From Aspergillus flavus (Eukaryota; Ascomycota; Eurotiomycetes; Eurotiales; Aspergillaceae): 64,000 nt of DNA. The position numbers were made by a program, and so were the translations under genes. The DNA is taken from the NCBI RefSeq assembly GCF_009017415.1, contig NC_092408.1:4402001-4466000 (forward strand), read 5' to 3'. A model generated the notes under the pieces. The model ran no database searches. It saw only the letters and a program-made list of their open reading frames with translations, and had not been told where the DNA came from. Shown piece after piece: positions 34,235 to 45,514 of the stretch. Every line of letters begins with the position of its first letter. Position 1 is the stretch's first letter.

Positions 34235-34790
34235 ATGGACGTATGTGATAACACTTGAAGCAACATCGAAGTACCACGAGGTAGCATAGACATCCAATGG
34301 CTTGGCTCTGGGTATGGGAGCCGGATGGGCCACCAGCTACATCGAATTGATCTGCAATTTTCTGAGACACCGAGAATGGGATGGCGGAAATGCCACCGTG
34401 CACCAGTATTACAGGGGCATCCTACACGGTCTCAATCACATACACAGAAGTATGAGTTTGAGTGGACTGGTCATGGACCTGATTGTGATGTACTTGGCAA
34501 TCTATTTTTCCTTGAGTGAGTGGGCACATACTCCTCTCTGGTAATGCCAAACTTCCTTATTGTTTTCGTACTCGGAGTTATCTGATGCCTTTTTGGGAAT
34601 CTTGCCTTCGGAGTAGAGGACCATCTAGGAGTGGCGTTATCGTGGGCAACTTCTCCCAGCGGTATCTTGGGTCGCATGGCTCGTCACAAGGAGAAGCCCC
34701 CGTGGGGGCTCGTAAATGCTTTGGTATATCTAGCCTCCATTATCTCGGGCGTTGTGCCCACGCCTTACCAATGTTAGTTCAGCTTTTCTG
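34235..34790 (+). pseudogene. Decayed PaxB-like membrane terpene cyclase
   Basis: Short segments in shifting frames resemble the seven-TM indole-diterpene cyclase family (PaxB/AtmB) in the correct order: LGMGAGW near 34310, a divergent GMAEMPPC segment near 34385, EWAHTPL near 34525, and ALSWATS near 34640. The reading frame is broken by a TAG at 34287-34289, a frame change near 34372, a TAA at 34542-34544 and a TGA at 34583-34585, plus a probable shift just after the presumed ATG at 34235. The conserved region that in relatives holds the first catalytic acid is strongly altered. Position between the C-type and M-type genes is exactly where a B gene is expected. Mutational decay is clear. Whether RIP contributed cannot be judged by eye. 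Confidence 0.68.
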
Positions 34791-34799
34791 GTGCTCAGG

Positions 34800-35924
34800 C
34801 CTGGCTGAACAATGGGATTGGCTGGATTCGTCACCCGTACTGATGATGGGCGCTCGCGTGGCGAGCAATCCCACTAGTTGTCTATTGAATTATCCTTTTT
34901 TCCCCTCTACTGCCTTTTCTTTTTCTACCTGAATAGGCCCTCAGTGCTTTCCATTATGACGGAAGACCGAGGAGGCCAACAGTGTGAACAATAGGCGTAA
35001 CATCGGTCACCTGCTTACTGTGGGATTTTGGACAGATTTAAAAGTGGTCGAACCCATGTCCCAATCAAAATATCCAAAACATCGTGTCATTCTGTGGCGG
35101 GGGACCTTAACGGTTGATAGGATGCCCGATATCTTGTGTAGTACATGCATTGTCATTTGGACCAGGGCTGCCTCACCTTCAATCGTTGGACATGTATGTA
35201 TATGATCCTTGTTTACTACGTTTACTTGAATTGGCTTCATCAGACAAAGTAGTTTCAATAACCTGCTCGGTCTCGGAAGATCCAGGAGAGTTTCTTTTTC
35301 GTAACGCCGGACTCGCATTCCAGCTTCGCTCTGCACGCATCGGGCCGGTAGATATTGCACAAAGCGTAGTCGTATTCGAATGTGAGTTTTACGTGATCGT
35401 CCAAGGCGCCAATACACCGTCTGATTTATATCTTATTTTCATGGTGACCCCTTCAATAGATGGTGAGAGGAAATCATAAAGTCCAATGACAGGGTGTCTG
35501 TGGATTCGATCCAGTGACCCCGTGCCGATGTGATTCTCCGGTGGGCCCGTTTGCAATAGCTATTTCTGGATGCATGTAAGAGCATATTCCTTGTTTGAGG
35601 ACCGTGAGAGCTGAGATGTGCCAGAGTAAGCGATATGGCTGCCATTTTACTACCGTCCCACCAATAGATTCATGGGAATGATGATTTGAGCTTTGCAACA
35701 TATCTCGGATACTTGGAATCATCATGTCACGTTTTATTACGGGCATACCTGATATAGACTATGAAATACAGGTAGCCCCTAGGGGTCGGCTTGGTTAGCT
35801 CCTTGTCTGCTGTTAACCTTCTCATTGTTCGCCGTCCCACGAAGCTTGGGTCTAGAGTATTCTGTATTTTCTGGCCTCGAAAAAAGTTGATTTCTGTGCC
35901 AATACCTCCTATACACCGTCCAAC
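34800..35924. other. Spacer, probably further decayed sequence
   Basis: No intact gene. An open frame at 35007-35479 has some protein-like composition but no family motif. The distal end of the cyclase relic may extend into 34800-34900. The last part holds the promoter of the epoxidase. Confidence 0.35.
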
Positions 35925-37569
35925 ATGTGTGATAAAGATCGCTTCAAAGTGATTATTGTTGGGGGATCTGTCGCTGGTCTCACCCTGGCGCACTGTCTCC
36001 AACGGGCAGGAATAGACCATGTTGTCCTCGAGAAAAATTCAGATCTCTCTCCACAGGTGGGGGCATCAATCGGCATTATCCCCAATGGGGGACGTATTCT
36101 AGATCAGTTGGGTCTCTTTGATGCTGTGGAGAAGATGACCTACCCTCTCAGCATGGCTACTATCACATACCCTGACGGATATTCTTTCCGTAACAATTAT
36201 CCAAAAACTGTCGATGAAAGGTCAGTGATACAGAGGGTACTTGGTCAAGAGATAAACTCAGGCAGTAAAGCTAGCTAACGAAATAGCTCCGGTGGATATC
36301 AGATTCGGGTATCCCATTGCATTCCTAGATCGACAGAAATTCCTCGAGATTCTGCACACATCGTACCCTGACCCGTCAAATATCCATACAAATTGCCGGG
36401 TGACGCATATCCGACGGCATGACAGCCATATGGAAGTTGTTACAAGCTCCGGGCAGGAGTATACTGGCGACCTAGTGGTTGGTGCTGATGGTGTCCATAG
36501 CGTTATCCGCTCTGAGATGTGGAAATTGGCGGATGCGCTGGAGCCTGGACGGGTGTCGAAGCGGGAAAAGAGAAGTAAGCCCTGCGCTGTATGCCGTGAT
36601 GGTTTTCTCGAAGCCAGCCACTGACTGATCTGCTCAATTCAAGGCATGAAGGTCGAATACGCCTGTGTTTTCGGTATCTCATCACCCGTTCCAGGCTTAA
36701 AGGTCGGAGACCAAGTAAACGCATTTCATGACGGCCTGACTATTATCACCATCCATGGAAAAAATGGACGGGTGTTCTGGTTCGTGATCAAGAAGTTGGA
36801 CGACATGCACACATACCCGGACACGGTGAGATTTTCTAGCGCTGATGCAGTACGTACTTGTGAGAATATCGCGCACTTCCCACTAGTGAACGGGGCCACT
36901 TTCGGCCACGTCTGGGAGAACAGGGAGGTTACGTCTATGACAGCATTAGAGGAGAATATCTTTAACACCTGGTATGCGGACCGCATTGTTTGTATTGGGG
37001 ACAGTATTCACAAGGTAGGATTAATAACCCTGGCTACAATTGGAGAGCTCGCATTAACACTGTATCAGATGACGCCAAACATCGGACAAGGAGCGAATAC
37101 TGCCATCGAAGACGCCACAGTCTTAACCAATCTGTTGTATGATAGGCTCTCGAAGAATGGACACAAGAAACTCGCACAGCAAGAGCTGCTGCAGCTTCTT
37201 CGGGAATTCCAGTTCCAGCGCTTCCGCCGTGTCAACAAGATCTACCAAGATTCTCGGTTCCTAGTTCGGCTCCACGCACGAGACGGAATCGTTAAATCTC
37301 TCCTTGCACGATACATTGTCCCCTATATGACAGAACTCCCGGCAGATCTGGCCTCAAAGTCCATTGCTGATAGTCCCACCATCGGCTTTCTCCCACTCCC
37401 TTCGCGCAGTGGACCTGGATGGCTGCAGTGGAGTCGGAAGCAAAGAAGACCTGCTACCCCGTGGATACTGGTACTTCTTGTCATCGTGGTTAGCTTTGGT
37501 CTGCATTCACCCGAGCTTGTTATTCCAACGTTCTGGAGTAATTCACTGGTTTCTAAAACGGTTGAGTAA
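35925..37569 (+). CDS. idtM: PaxM-like FAD-dependent epoxidase with C-terminal membrane helix
   Basis: Four exons (35925-36220, 36303-36574, 36644-37014, 37069-37569) give 479 aa. Motifs: [17 protein letters not shown] (residues 8-24), [15 protein letters not shown], and [18 protein letters not shown] across the third intron. The C-terminus holds a predicted helix ([14 protein letters not shown]). PaxM-type enzymes epoxidise the terminal alkenes of 3-geranylgeranylindole before cyclisation, and related enzymes serve meroterpenoid pathways. The third intron (37015-37068) is 54 nt with no stop, so retention would insert 18 residues just inside the FAD motif. It is adjacent to the cyclase relic and 2.3 kb from the prenyltransferase, supporting an indole-diterpene role. 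Confidence 0.83.
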
Positions 37570-38183
37570 TGCTAGTTAGAGCTCCGTGGGCTCACCAGTA
37601 CAATTACGAACAGACCCTCTCCAGAACATAGGGACTTGGTGGCTTCATCCATAGAGACTTCGACGTTCCACTATGACGAGACAATACACTGCATCGTTTC
37701 CGTTGTGTTACATATGTAGTCTATGCGACTAACCTCTCCTATTTCAAGTTAGATATTTGAAGTGAAATAAGATATCCTTGCTGAGAAACGGCACATACGA
37801 TGTGACTTTGTATTACTCTACTTCATTACTTAGGTATTGTAAAGAGATGTCCTCACTGTATATACATACGATTTGTGGCAATATTACTCATACCACTATG
37901 AGCCAGGCATATAGCCCGGCACGCTCATTGAATCAGAGCCGGCGATGGGGGCAGACGGTGGCTTGTTGTATGTGGATTCGACGCAACGCCGGTAGTTATG
38001 TCGTTGTCGACGGACACAGGCAGGCATCCCTAGGACTCTCCTCTATATTACAATGTGTAAACCTGATCTATTATTCCCGAGCGCCTTCGTCGTCCGGACG
38101 CATAAGCGCCATCACTGTCTGCTTTTCTATGTTTGTTCATTATTATTCATATCTAATGGTTTCATAGCATTTGCATGCCGATC
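37570..38183. other. Convergent intergenic region
   Basis: Between the epoxidase and the receptor-like gene. Frames at 37778-38238 overlap the 3' flank and show no family motif. Confidence 0.4.
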
Positions 38184-39593
38184 TCAAACAGGGTTTTCAG
38201 TGCTCGTGATGTGGAAATCACGCCGCACATTAATCTGATACTGGTAGTCTGAATCCTTTGGTAGGATCAACTCGTGATCTGATAGTTCATCTTCAGTTCC
38301 AACACTCGACGACGTCATCCCCGGTCCAGTCTCGATGGGTGTACTCGCACGCACATTTCCTTTTAGCCTATTCTGTCGCTCTTCTTCTGTGGTCATGAGA
38401 GACGAGAGCGGTACGGCGTTGCTCCGGTGGAACGCCGAGTTGGGCCACGTACGCGACCCAGGAGCCGAGGGGGTGTTTTTGTTATATGATCGACCGGTTC
38501 CAGGACGGATCATTCGTAGTAGAGGGCGGAGGGTCGCCAGGCTACCGGCAAAGATTCCCAGGCCGGTCTCAATGTTGGACCACACTGCGATACCGACGGT
38601 GGCGTCTGCAGAATATATGTCAGTAGGTGTTCTTATCAAAGTGCTCCAGTCATGCGACAAGGCACGATAAGAGAGATTGAAGGAAGTCTCACATAGGAAG
38701 TCTGGGTTCCGGAGTGTCTCGACGTATGCCATCCGGACAAGAACTGCGACTGAGGCACTGAAATATGCGTGTTAGAAGATTATGGTGGTGGACTGTGGGG
38801 GAAATTGTCTTGACATACATGCAGGCCATGCCTAGAAGACCAGCGACGGCAAACTTTACATCACGACGCATCTGGAGATTGCGGACGACAAACACGGGCA
38901 GAACTCCAACAGTCAGGTCAAAGATAAAGGACACCGCGCTGAAAATATAAAGAGCCACGATGACCACAGTCATGTTGATGCAGGACCCAGAAACTGGGTT
39001 TTCGGTGGATAATCGCATCCAGAAAAACTCGACCGGTTTACACTGGGCGAGAAGGAGGATCAAAAACATTAACCCAAACACCGCCGCCAAAGTGGTGACC
39101 GCATATATCACAATGCGTTGAATTTTGTCAACGGTAACACGCAGGAGGAATATGCCGACAGAGATCTTGCACAGTATGGACGAGAGGCAGTAGGCAACAT
39201 CGCACAAGAACCAGTACTAAGTATTGTGTCAGTACCATAAGATACCTCTCAGCCAATCAAAAGAAGCTTACCTCCATGGCGGTTGTTCTCTGATGATTCG
39301 TAAGTTCAGTAAGGTGCCTTCCGGTCCCGTATATGCTTCCTCCAATCATGCACCCGGAAAACATGCCAAAAAATCCCTGTTCCAGACAGAAAAAGGTCAG
39401 AAAGACATTTTGAAACACCTATTCAACTACGGGGGCAGAGACGCACCAACGCCAATAACATGATGACATCATCCCAGCCGAACGCCTTCACAATCACCAG
39501 GCGTACATAGCATCGGAGGGCCGTAGCCACTGTAGCTAATGCAAGGAAGACCGCCGCAACTACTCGGACCTCCAGGCTTCGATCTTCGGCCAT
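38184..39593 (-). CDS. Pth11/SAT4-type rhodopsin-like seven-TM protein
   Basis: Five exons (39447-39593, 39272-39376, 38819-39216, 38693-38757, 38184-38605) give 378 aa. Typical features of the fungal rhodopsin-domain family: ALRCYVRLVIVKAFGWDDVIML in helices 1-2 (interrupted R-x8-WDD pattern), DVAYCLSSILCKISVGIFLLR, QCKPVEFFW, SGSCIN with a conserved Cys, and SNIETGLGIFAGSLATLRPLL before a Ser-rich cytoplasmic tail of about 110 residues. Such proteins lie in the plasma membrane and include the surface receptor Pth11 as well as the biosynthetic-cluster protein SAT4. Whether this one senses signals or belongs to the cluster is unknown. Confidence 0.85.
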
Positions 39594-41867
39594 CGTGCAT
39601 TCAACGGACGGTTGCTACGCACAGTTGATTCAATATCTGGAGTGCCACACAGGAGAACAACTGCCAAAGACTTAGGGCTTCATGAAGTCATATTCCCTGG
39701 TGGTTTCATCAGCACAGGTGTTGCCTGAGAAGAGAACTGAAAGGGGAGTTGGGGTTGTCTTAAAAACAGACTGGGTTGCTAAAAAAGATTCTTATCCAAC
39801 GTCTACGTCTTTGGGGGCAAGACCCACGATTGGAAGGTCTCGCATGGTTCGATCCACCTCAACACCTTCGAGGCCATGTGGCAAGTGGAGACCGTGGCTC
39901 AAAAATGAGAAGCTGATTGAATCAATTATGGGACCCGGCTTTTCGCTACCGTGGGCCGTTTGAATCAAACATAGTTTCTGGAAACTTGGGCCTAGGCTTT
40001 GGGGAGGCACTCACGGCAATGCCGAAGCCTAATACCGACATCCTTTCGGCTCGTGACTTTGCAACTTCCTCAACCTTCCACCTCTTAAGTTCTTGCCAAG
40101 TTGCCAGCAATGCCTCTCCTTTCATCCTGACTCACGGATCCCATACTCTTCTTAAAAAGACCAGGGTGGATGAAGCAAGTGGTTTCTGTGAGCCCCTCTC
40201 GGAAGCGGCGAGCTCGGACGCCTCACGAGTCATTCCAGAGCTGAGCCATCCATCATACAATCCTATTCGCTGGGTTTGTGCTGGTGCAAAGTCTTCCATG
40301 TGGGCCCGGAAATTACTTGCCTCAGATGGAGTGCATCCATCCCAAGAGATCTAAGATCGTGAGACGCTTTGGCCTCCAATGCTAGTGCTTAATATCTACC
40401 TAGGTCCTTGGTCTTGAGACAAGCCTTCTAGGACAGTACAGACCACAGATTCAACCACCTTTAGGGCCAAGCCCTTATGGTGGTAGGATACACGAATATT
40501 CAATCTCAACCCCTTCCTGGGGGGGAATCCTATTTTAATCAGTTCTGCGAATATTCCCCGTATTCTAGATCTCGTATCTCGCAAATTAATCTCCAAGTTC
40601 AATCTCCAATTCATGGTACGTACCACCATGAAGCGAGGGCACGAAGTAATTTGCGGTAATATCCGAAGGAAAATTCAATTTGATCAAGGTTCTATGATCA
40701 AATCTACCCACGTGCTGCATCCTACCCTAGTTTCGCGCCCCCACTCCTGCTTGACCACGCGTTCGAATCCCGGAACAACCTTCTCTTTTTACTCCAGTCT
40801 CAACAAGTTTATCTTGTCTGATTGCATGTTGGGTCCATTTCGAGGCTTTTACTATGTAATGACTACGGGTCATAGAGTAGCGGCTGATACTTACATGGTT
40901 GTCCATCGTACTCACATTTCTGCGGCGTCTATGATTCGCAATATCCGCTGGAAGACTCGTTTATCCTGACCCAAATATCAAATGTAAATTAAATGCATTT
41001 TAATACTACATCCCAAGGGGCTTTAGAGGTGTAAAGGTTAGCAAGTCCATCCTGTTTTAATTTCTCGTTGGGAATTATTGGGGTCAAATTGGATCATCAC
41101 AGGAGCAATAACAGATTATATATATCAGCATACTCAACTGACATCTTCAAACAACCCGCACAAACGAGGCATGAGATAGCTATAACTTCGCCTTTGATCG
41201 TACTATAGTGACTAATACTCCTTTTTTTAGATTCTACTCGTCCCCAAGGCCATTTTCCTCCGTACTGTTCGATGACAGGAAGAGACCATTCTTCGTGGCG
41301 ACCCATGCAGATCACACGCACGGACTGGTATATAGACCCACTGGGTCAGCATCCGTTGTGGATATATATCATACAGCACAAGAACACGGCCAGTGGGGCA
41401 TAAAACGACTCTATATAGCTTCGATCTTTCTAATATATGTGATCTGTTGACTCTCGGGTGAACAAGAGGAGATCAGAATGAATTATCTGGACTGAACAAG
41501 TTGACCGTGTTTGGTAACGCTAGATAGTACCGGTTCTCGACCAAGGGTAATCCCGCAAGATACGTGATTTAGGATGCAAAACAAGCTTTCCCCGGACTGA
41601 AGGTTGTAGGCGAAGTCCACAGAGATGCAACAGATGTATGTATGCACAAGGAAAGCTATGAACTCCTACTGTACTTGATATCCAACTTGGTCACGTTCGT
41701 GTCCGGACCAAACCGAAAGGAGCAGGAGAATCGATTCTCCGTTATATATACTAGTCTAGACTAGGTATAGCGCCACACTAAGCCCGATGGGAAATTGCCA
41801 ACCAAACTCCGCAACGAACAAACAATAAGCAATAAATAATCAAGATCCCAACCAACGACGAGCAAGA
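39594..41867. other. Long gene-free spacer
   Basis: 2.3 kb without a supported gene. Open frames at 39682-40354 and 40396-40969 lack motifs. A GTTCGAATCCC-like T-arm string at about 40761 is not part of a foldable tRNA. The last about 400 bp hold the P450 promoter, with TATATATACTAG near 41745. Confidence 0.4.
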
Positions 41868-43518
41868 ATGTCGGATATCCCCTCCATTATAGGGCTCACC
41901 CTCCTGGTGGCCTTTCTGACATCCGTGGTATTCTTCGTCCAGCGAAGGAAACTGGATCCCCGTGAACCACCTTTGGTCTCCAGCGCAATCCCGCTCGTCG
42001 GCCATCTGGCGTCATTTCTGTACTATGGCCTCGAGTATTTTGCCATTGCGAGGTGTGTTACTCGCACCATTCCTTCATTGGATGGAGTCGAAATGCTGAC
42101 TGCGAAAGTCGCAAAAATCGCCTTCCAGCCTTTACGATGGACATGCTCTATACGAAGGTCTACATCATTGCATCACCGGAGCTGGTTTCGGCGGTGCGAC
42201 GGAGCCGCAACGCAATGTCATTTGGCCCGCTGTTCGCAAATGTTGCCGAGAATGGAGGAGGTATTAATGGTCGCGGAATGCAGCTTCTCCGGGACAAAGA
42301 ATATGGAGGCCAGGGCGTGGGACAGCAAACCGCAGACTCCATGCACCCGGCTCTCTTGGGCAGTGGACTGGACCAAATGAATGGGAAAATGATCGCTGTC
42401 CTCAAGACATTCATTGATGAGCTAGCATCGCAACCAGACAATGTAGTGGACCTGTATGAGTGGTGCTCGCATGCCGTTACGGTCGCCAGTACCGATGCCG
42501 TTTATGGCCCATTGAATCCTTACCGGTCAGAAAGCAACCGTCGCGCATTTTGGTGAGTACTTGTCTTGTCCACGATATAACTTGGAGTTAAACAGCGTAT
42601 AGGGCTATTGAATCGAACCTAAGTCTGCTAATGATGAACGTTGTCCCGTGGATCACCGCACGGAAACCGTGGAAAGGCAGAGAGCAACTAACCCAAGCCT
42701 TCATCCAATACTATCAAGCGGATGGACATCTGGATTCCTCGCAGTTGGCGTATACTCGATGGAAGGTTCAGCACGAGGCAGGGGCAGCTATTGAGGATAT
42801 TGCGCGTTTAGAGGCACTCACAGCGCTGGGCATTCTCTCCAATACCGTCCCGACCTGCTTCTATTTCTTGTTTGATATTTTCTCTCGCCCTGATCTCCTT
42901 GGTAAAATTCGGGATGAGATCCTGGACGGTGCCTTCTCGGTGGACTCGGCGGGCGTCCATACCCTGGACCTGGCTGATATCCGTGAGAGGTGTCCGATCT
43001 TCGTCTCAACGTTTCAAGAGACCCTCCGTACCCGGTCAAATTCTGGGCAGCTGCGTGTTGTACAGAAGGATACATTACTTGACGATCACCTGCTCGTAAA
43101 GGCCGGTTCCATTATCCTGATGCCCGCAGCAGTTATTAACAAGCATCCTTCCGTCTGGGGCGCGGACGCTGGTACGTATGACCCAGAGCGGTTTAGCAAG
43201 ATCGATCCCGCGCAAAAGCGATCCAAGGCGTCTGGATTCATGTCTTTTGGTTCATCCCCGCATATCTGCCCTGGACGCCATTTCGCATCTGGCGAGATCC
43301 TAGCGCTGGTTGCAATGATCCTGGTGCGATTTGACGTTCGTCCCGTTCGGGGCACATGGGTCGAACCTAAGGGAAACACGAAGGCAGTTGCCGCATCGCT
43401 GCCTCCCGCGGTGGAGAAGGTCGAGGTGAAATTCTCCGAGACGTCAAAGTTCGCCGGCGTGAAATGGGAATTTCGCCTGACGCCCGGAAAGGGAACATTT
43501 GGTCTGATCACTGGATAA
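41868..43518 (+). CDS. Cytochrome P450
   Basis: Three exons (41868-42052, 42109-42552, 42603-43518) give 514 aa. An N-terminal membrane anchor (IIGLTLLVAFLTSVVFFV) precedes the proline hinge REPPLVSSAIPLVGH. Hallmarks: ETLR (ExxR, K-helix), YDPERF, and the haem loop FGSSPHICPGRHFA near residue 430 with the ligand Cys. The I-helix reads LGILSNTVPTCFY rather than the usual AGxET, as in CYP7/CYP8-like fungal P450s that hydroxylate sterol-like or terpenoid substrates. Expected in the ER membrane with a CPR partner. It is followed at 0.55 kb by an acyltransferase on the same strand; hydroxylation then acylation of a terpenoid is a sensible inference. Confidence 0.9.
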
Positions 43519-44074
43519 GTGGCTGCCTGAGCCATCTCTAGCGGTCGCGTAAGCCGAATGCCGAGCGCAGAACACATAATGGAGCCCTGGAACTTAATTA
43601 CCATATGTGTTTGTCTGGTGTTCGCTATGGAACGGGTATATGTGGTGTTTCTCCAATTATGTATATAGAGGAAACCTCGTCAATGTATGTATATACGTGG
43701 AACAAGGTCCTGAACATTGTGTAGGAGAGGTCCTCCTAATCAATCTACGCGGGTTAGATGGCGACACAGTTTCGCCTGGGTGAGAACACTTCAGTCGCAG
43801 CAATTGCTACGACTTCCACTGATTGCATGATCTGAAGTTTCCGACTCCACTGCAGGTCCTATCTGACAGCGAGCAGGAAGCGACCGGTGGGTACTACGGA
43901 CTTGAGTGCTCTTGGGTATCGCCCACGTATGGTATACTCAACGTGATGAGGCGCAGCAGGATGAGAGCCCCGCATTTAAGGCGCGCTATAATATGAGCTC
44001 TGGCCAGGCACATCTTGTCCGACTCTGGAAAATAACGACGCTGCTTTCGAAGCTACAGTTCTGCGACTCACAAG
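43519..44074. other. Intergenic region between P450 and acyltransferase
   Basis: No gene. Promoter of the acyltransferase expected. The frame 43906-44160 is a shadow. Confidence 0.4.
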
Positions 44075-45514
44075 ATGGTTCATCAGGAGGTCTACCACTG
44101 GCACCCATACGGCTGGGAGACCAGCCCACAGGAGGAGCGGTACAAAATCTCGACTCTTGACTACCTTACGGGTCTTTGCTACACCCACTTCGCGATCTAC
44201 TTTCGCTTGGATGATGACCGTAAGCCTAAAGCTGCTGCAGTACTCAAGGAGGGTCTTGAGCGAACCCTCGGTCAAGTCGGCCATCTTTGTAGCACCATCG
44301 AGAAAGACCCCGGAGGGGGACATTCCTTCGTCAAACGAAAGGAGAGCACTGCGCAGTTTGTCATACAGTGGCTGGACGCTACGAGCGATGCGGATCGGTT
44401 CCCTTCGTTGGATGACATGGAAAGTTCGAGCTTTGCTGGGATTACGCTGGGTGATTTCAAATATTGGAACATCGAGCCTATGACATACGGCGAGAAGCCA
44501 GAAGCGCATCCGGACAGTTCTCCGCTCACCTCAGCCTTCTTACTCAACTTTGTCCATGGGGGTCTCGTTCTGGTCACTCACATGCACCATTATGCCAACG
44601 ATGTCATGGGCTGGAGGGGATTTGTGCAGCAGCTTGCTGACAACTGCTACGCGGTGGAGAACCAGACGCCGTTCCCGACGTGGGACCCAGCCTGTAATGA
44701 TGTCTCCATCGTCTCAAAGCCGGATCCGCCCGTTGAGCAGCTCGTTGACGGCCCCCCTGCGCCGCAGCAGCACCCGGATCAGAGGCCTGGACAGTGCCTT
44801 CTCTTCCACCTTCCCAAGAGCAAGGCTGCTGAGCTAAAGAGACTTGCGACACCGCAGGACGGAACTTGGATCTCTACATACGACGCTTTTGCCGCTTTCA
44901 TATGGCGTACTACAACACGGCTACGCCAGCCTGTCTTTGGAATACCACTTGAAACCCCAATGTTCTGGTGCGAGGCTGTGGATATGCGTCGCCGAATGAA
45001 GAACCCCCCTGTGCACTCACAAGTCCAGCACAATGTTCTTTGGGCGGCACTATCGGACCAGGCGCCTTTCCCGCCGCTCACTCACGGGGACGTCATCTCA
45101 GACAAGCCACTTTGGGAGCTAGCGGCCTATATTCGCAAGATTACCAATACTCAAACACAGGAGAACCTGGATGCTGCCCTGACCGCTATCTCGCACATTA
45201 AGGACAAGACGAACCTCAACATCCGCATTAACTCGAAACCGCCAATGTCCATCATTACAACGGACCACCGCGATGCGCAAGTCACCAATGCGGACTTTGG
45301 GTTCGCCCGCCCGCTGTGCCATCGTCACTTGCAGCAGGGGACAGGTGTCACTGTCGGCGTCCATTTGGTGTACCCTCCCAAGCTCGACGAGAACCCGGAC
45401 TCCGATGAGGGTAATATGTTTGCCCTCATGTACGAGAAAGAGCTGGCTCAGGACTTGATCAACGATCAGGAGTTTGCCAAATTCTTCGAGTACAGGGGAG
45501 TTGACAGTGAATAA
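44075..45514 (+). CDS. BAHD-type acyltransferase
   Basis: Intronless, 479 aa. Catalytic HxxxD motif in THMHHYANDVMGW (about residues 168-180), and near the C-terminus NADFGFARP in place of the plant DFGWG. This pattern is that of fungal members such as trichothecene 3-O-acetyltransferase-like proteins of secondary metabolism. The enzyme transfers an acyl group from CoA to a hydroxyl or amine; acceptor unknown. No signal peptide. It is in tandem with the P450 and plausibly acylates the hydroxyl that enzyme introduces. A single CGGATCCG occurs within its coding region at 44721, probably by chance. Confidence 0.88.
   Translation: MVHQEVYHWHPYGWETSPQEERYKISTLDYLTGLCYTHFAIYFRLDDDRKPKAAAVLKEGLERTLGQVGHLCSTIEKDPGGGHSFVKRKESTAQFVIQWLDATSDADRFPSLDDMESSSFAGITLGDFKYWNIEPMTYGEKPEAHPDSSPLTSAFLLNFVHGGLVLVTHMHHYANDVMGWRGFVQQLADNCYAVENQTPFPTWDPACNDVSIVSKPDPPVEQLVDGPPAPQQHPDQRPGQCLLFHLPKSKAAELKRLATPQDGTWISTYDAFAAFIWRTTTRLRQPVFGIPLETPMFWCEAVDMRRRMKNPPVHSQVQHNVLWAALSDQAPFPPLTHGDVISDKPLWELAAYIRKITNTQTQENLDAALTAISHIKDKTNLNIRINSKPPMSIITTDHRDAQVTNADFGFARPLCHRHLQQGTGVTVGVHLVYPPKLDENPDSDEGNMFALMYEKELAQDLINDQEFAKFFEYRGVDSE

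Noticed and set aside
35007..35479. Open frames after the cyclase relic
   Set aside because: No similarity to the cyclase family or another pathway enzyme could be seen, so not called as a gene.
40740..40780. tRNA-like T-arm string GTTCGAATCCC
   Set aside because: No matching acceptor, D or anticodon arms could be folded around it.
44721..44728. Single CGGATCCG copy
   Set aside because: Lies inside the acyltransferase coding region and is not paired, unlike the two promoter sites.
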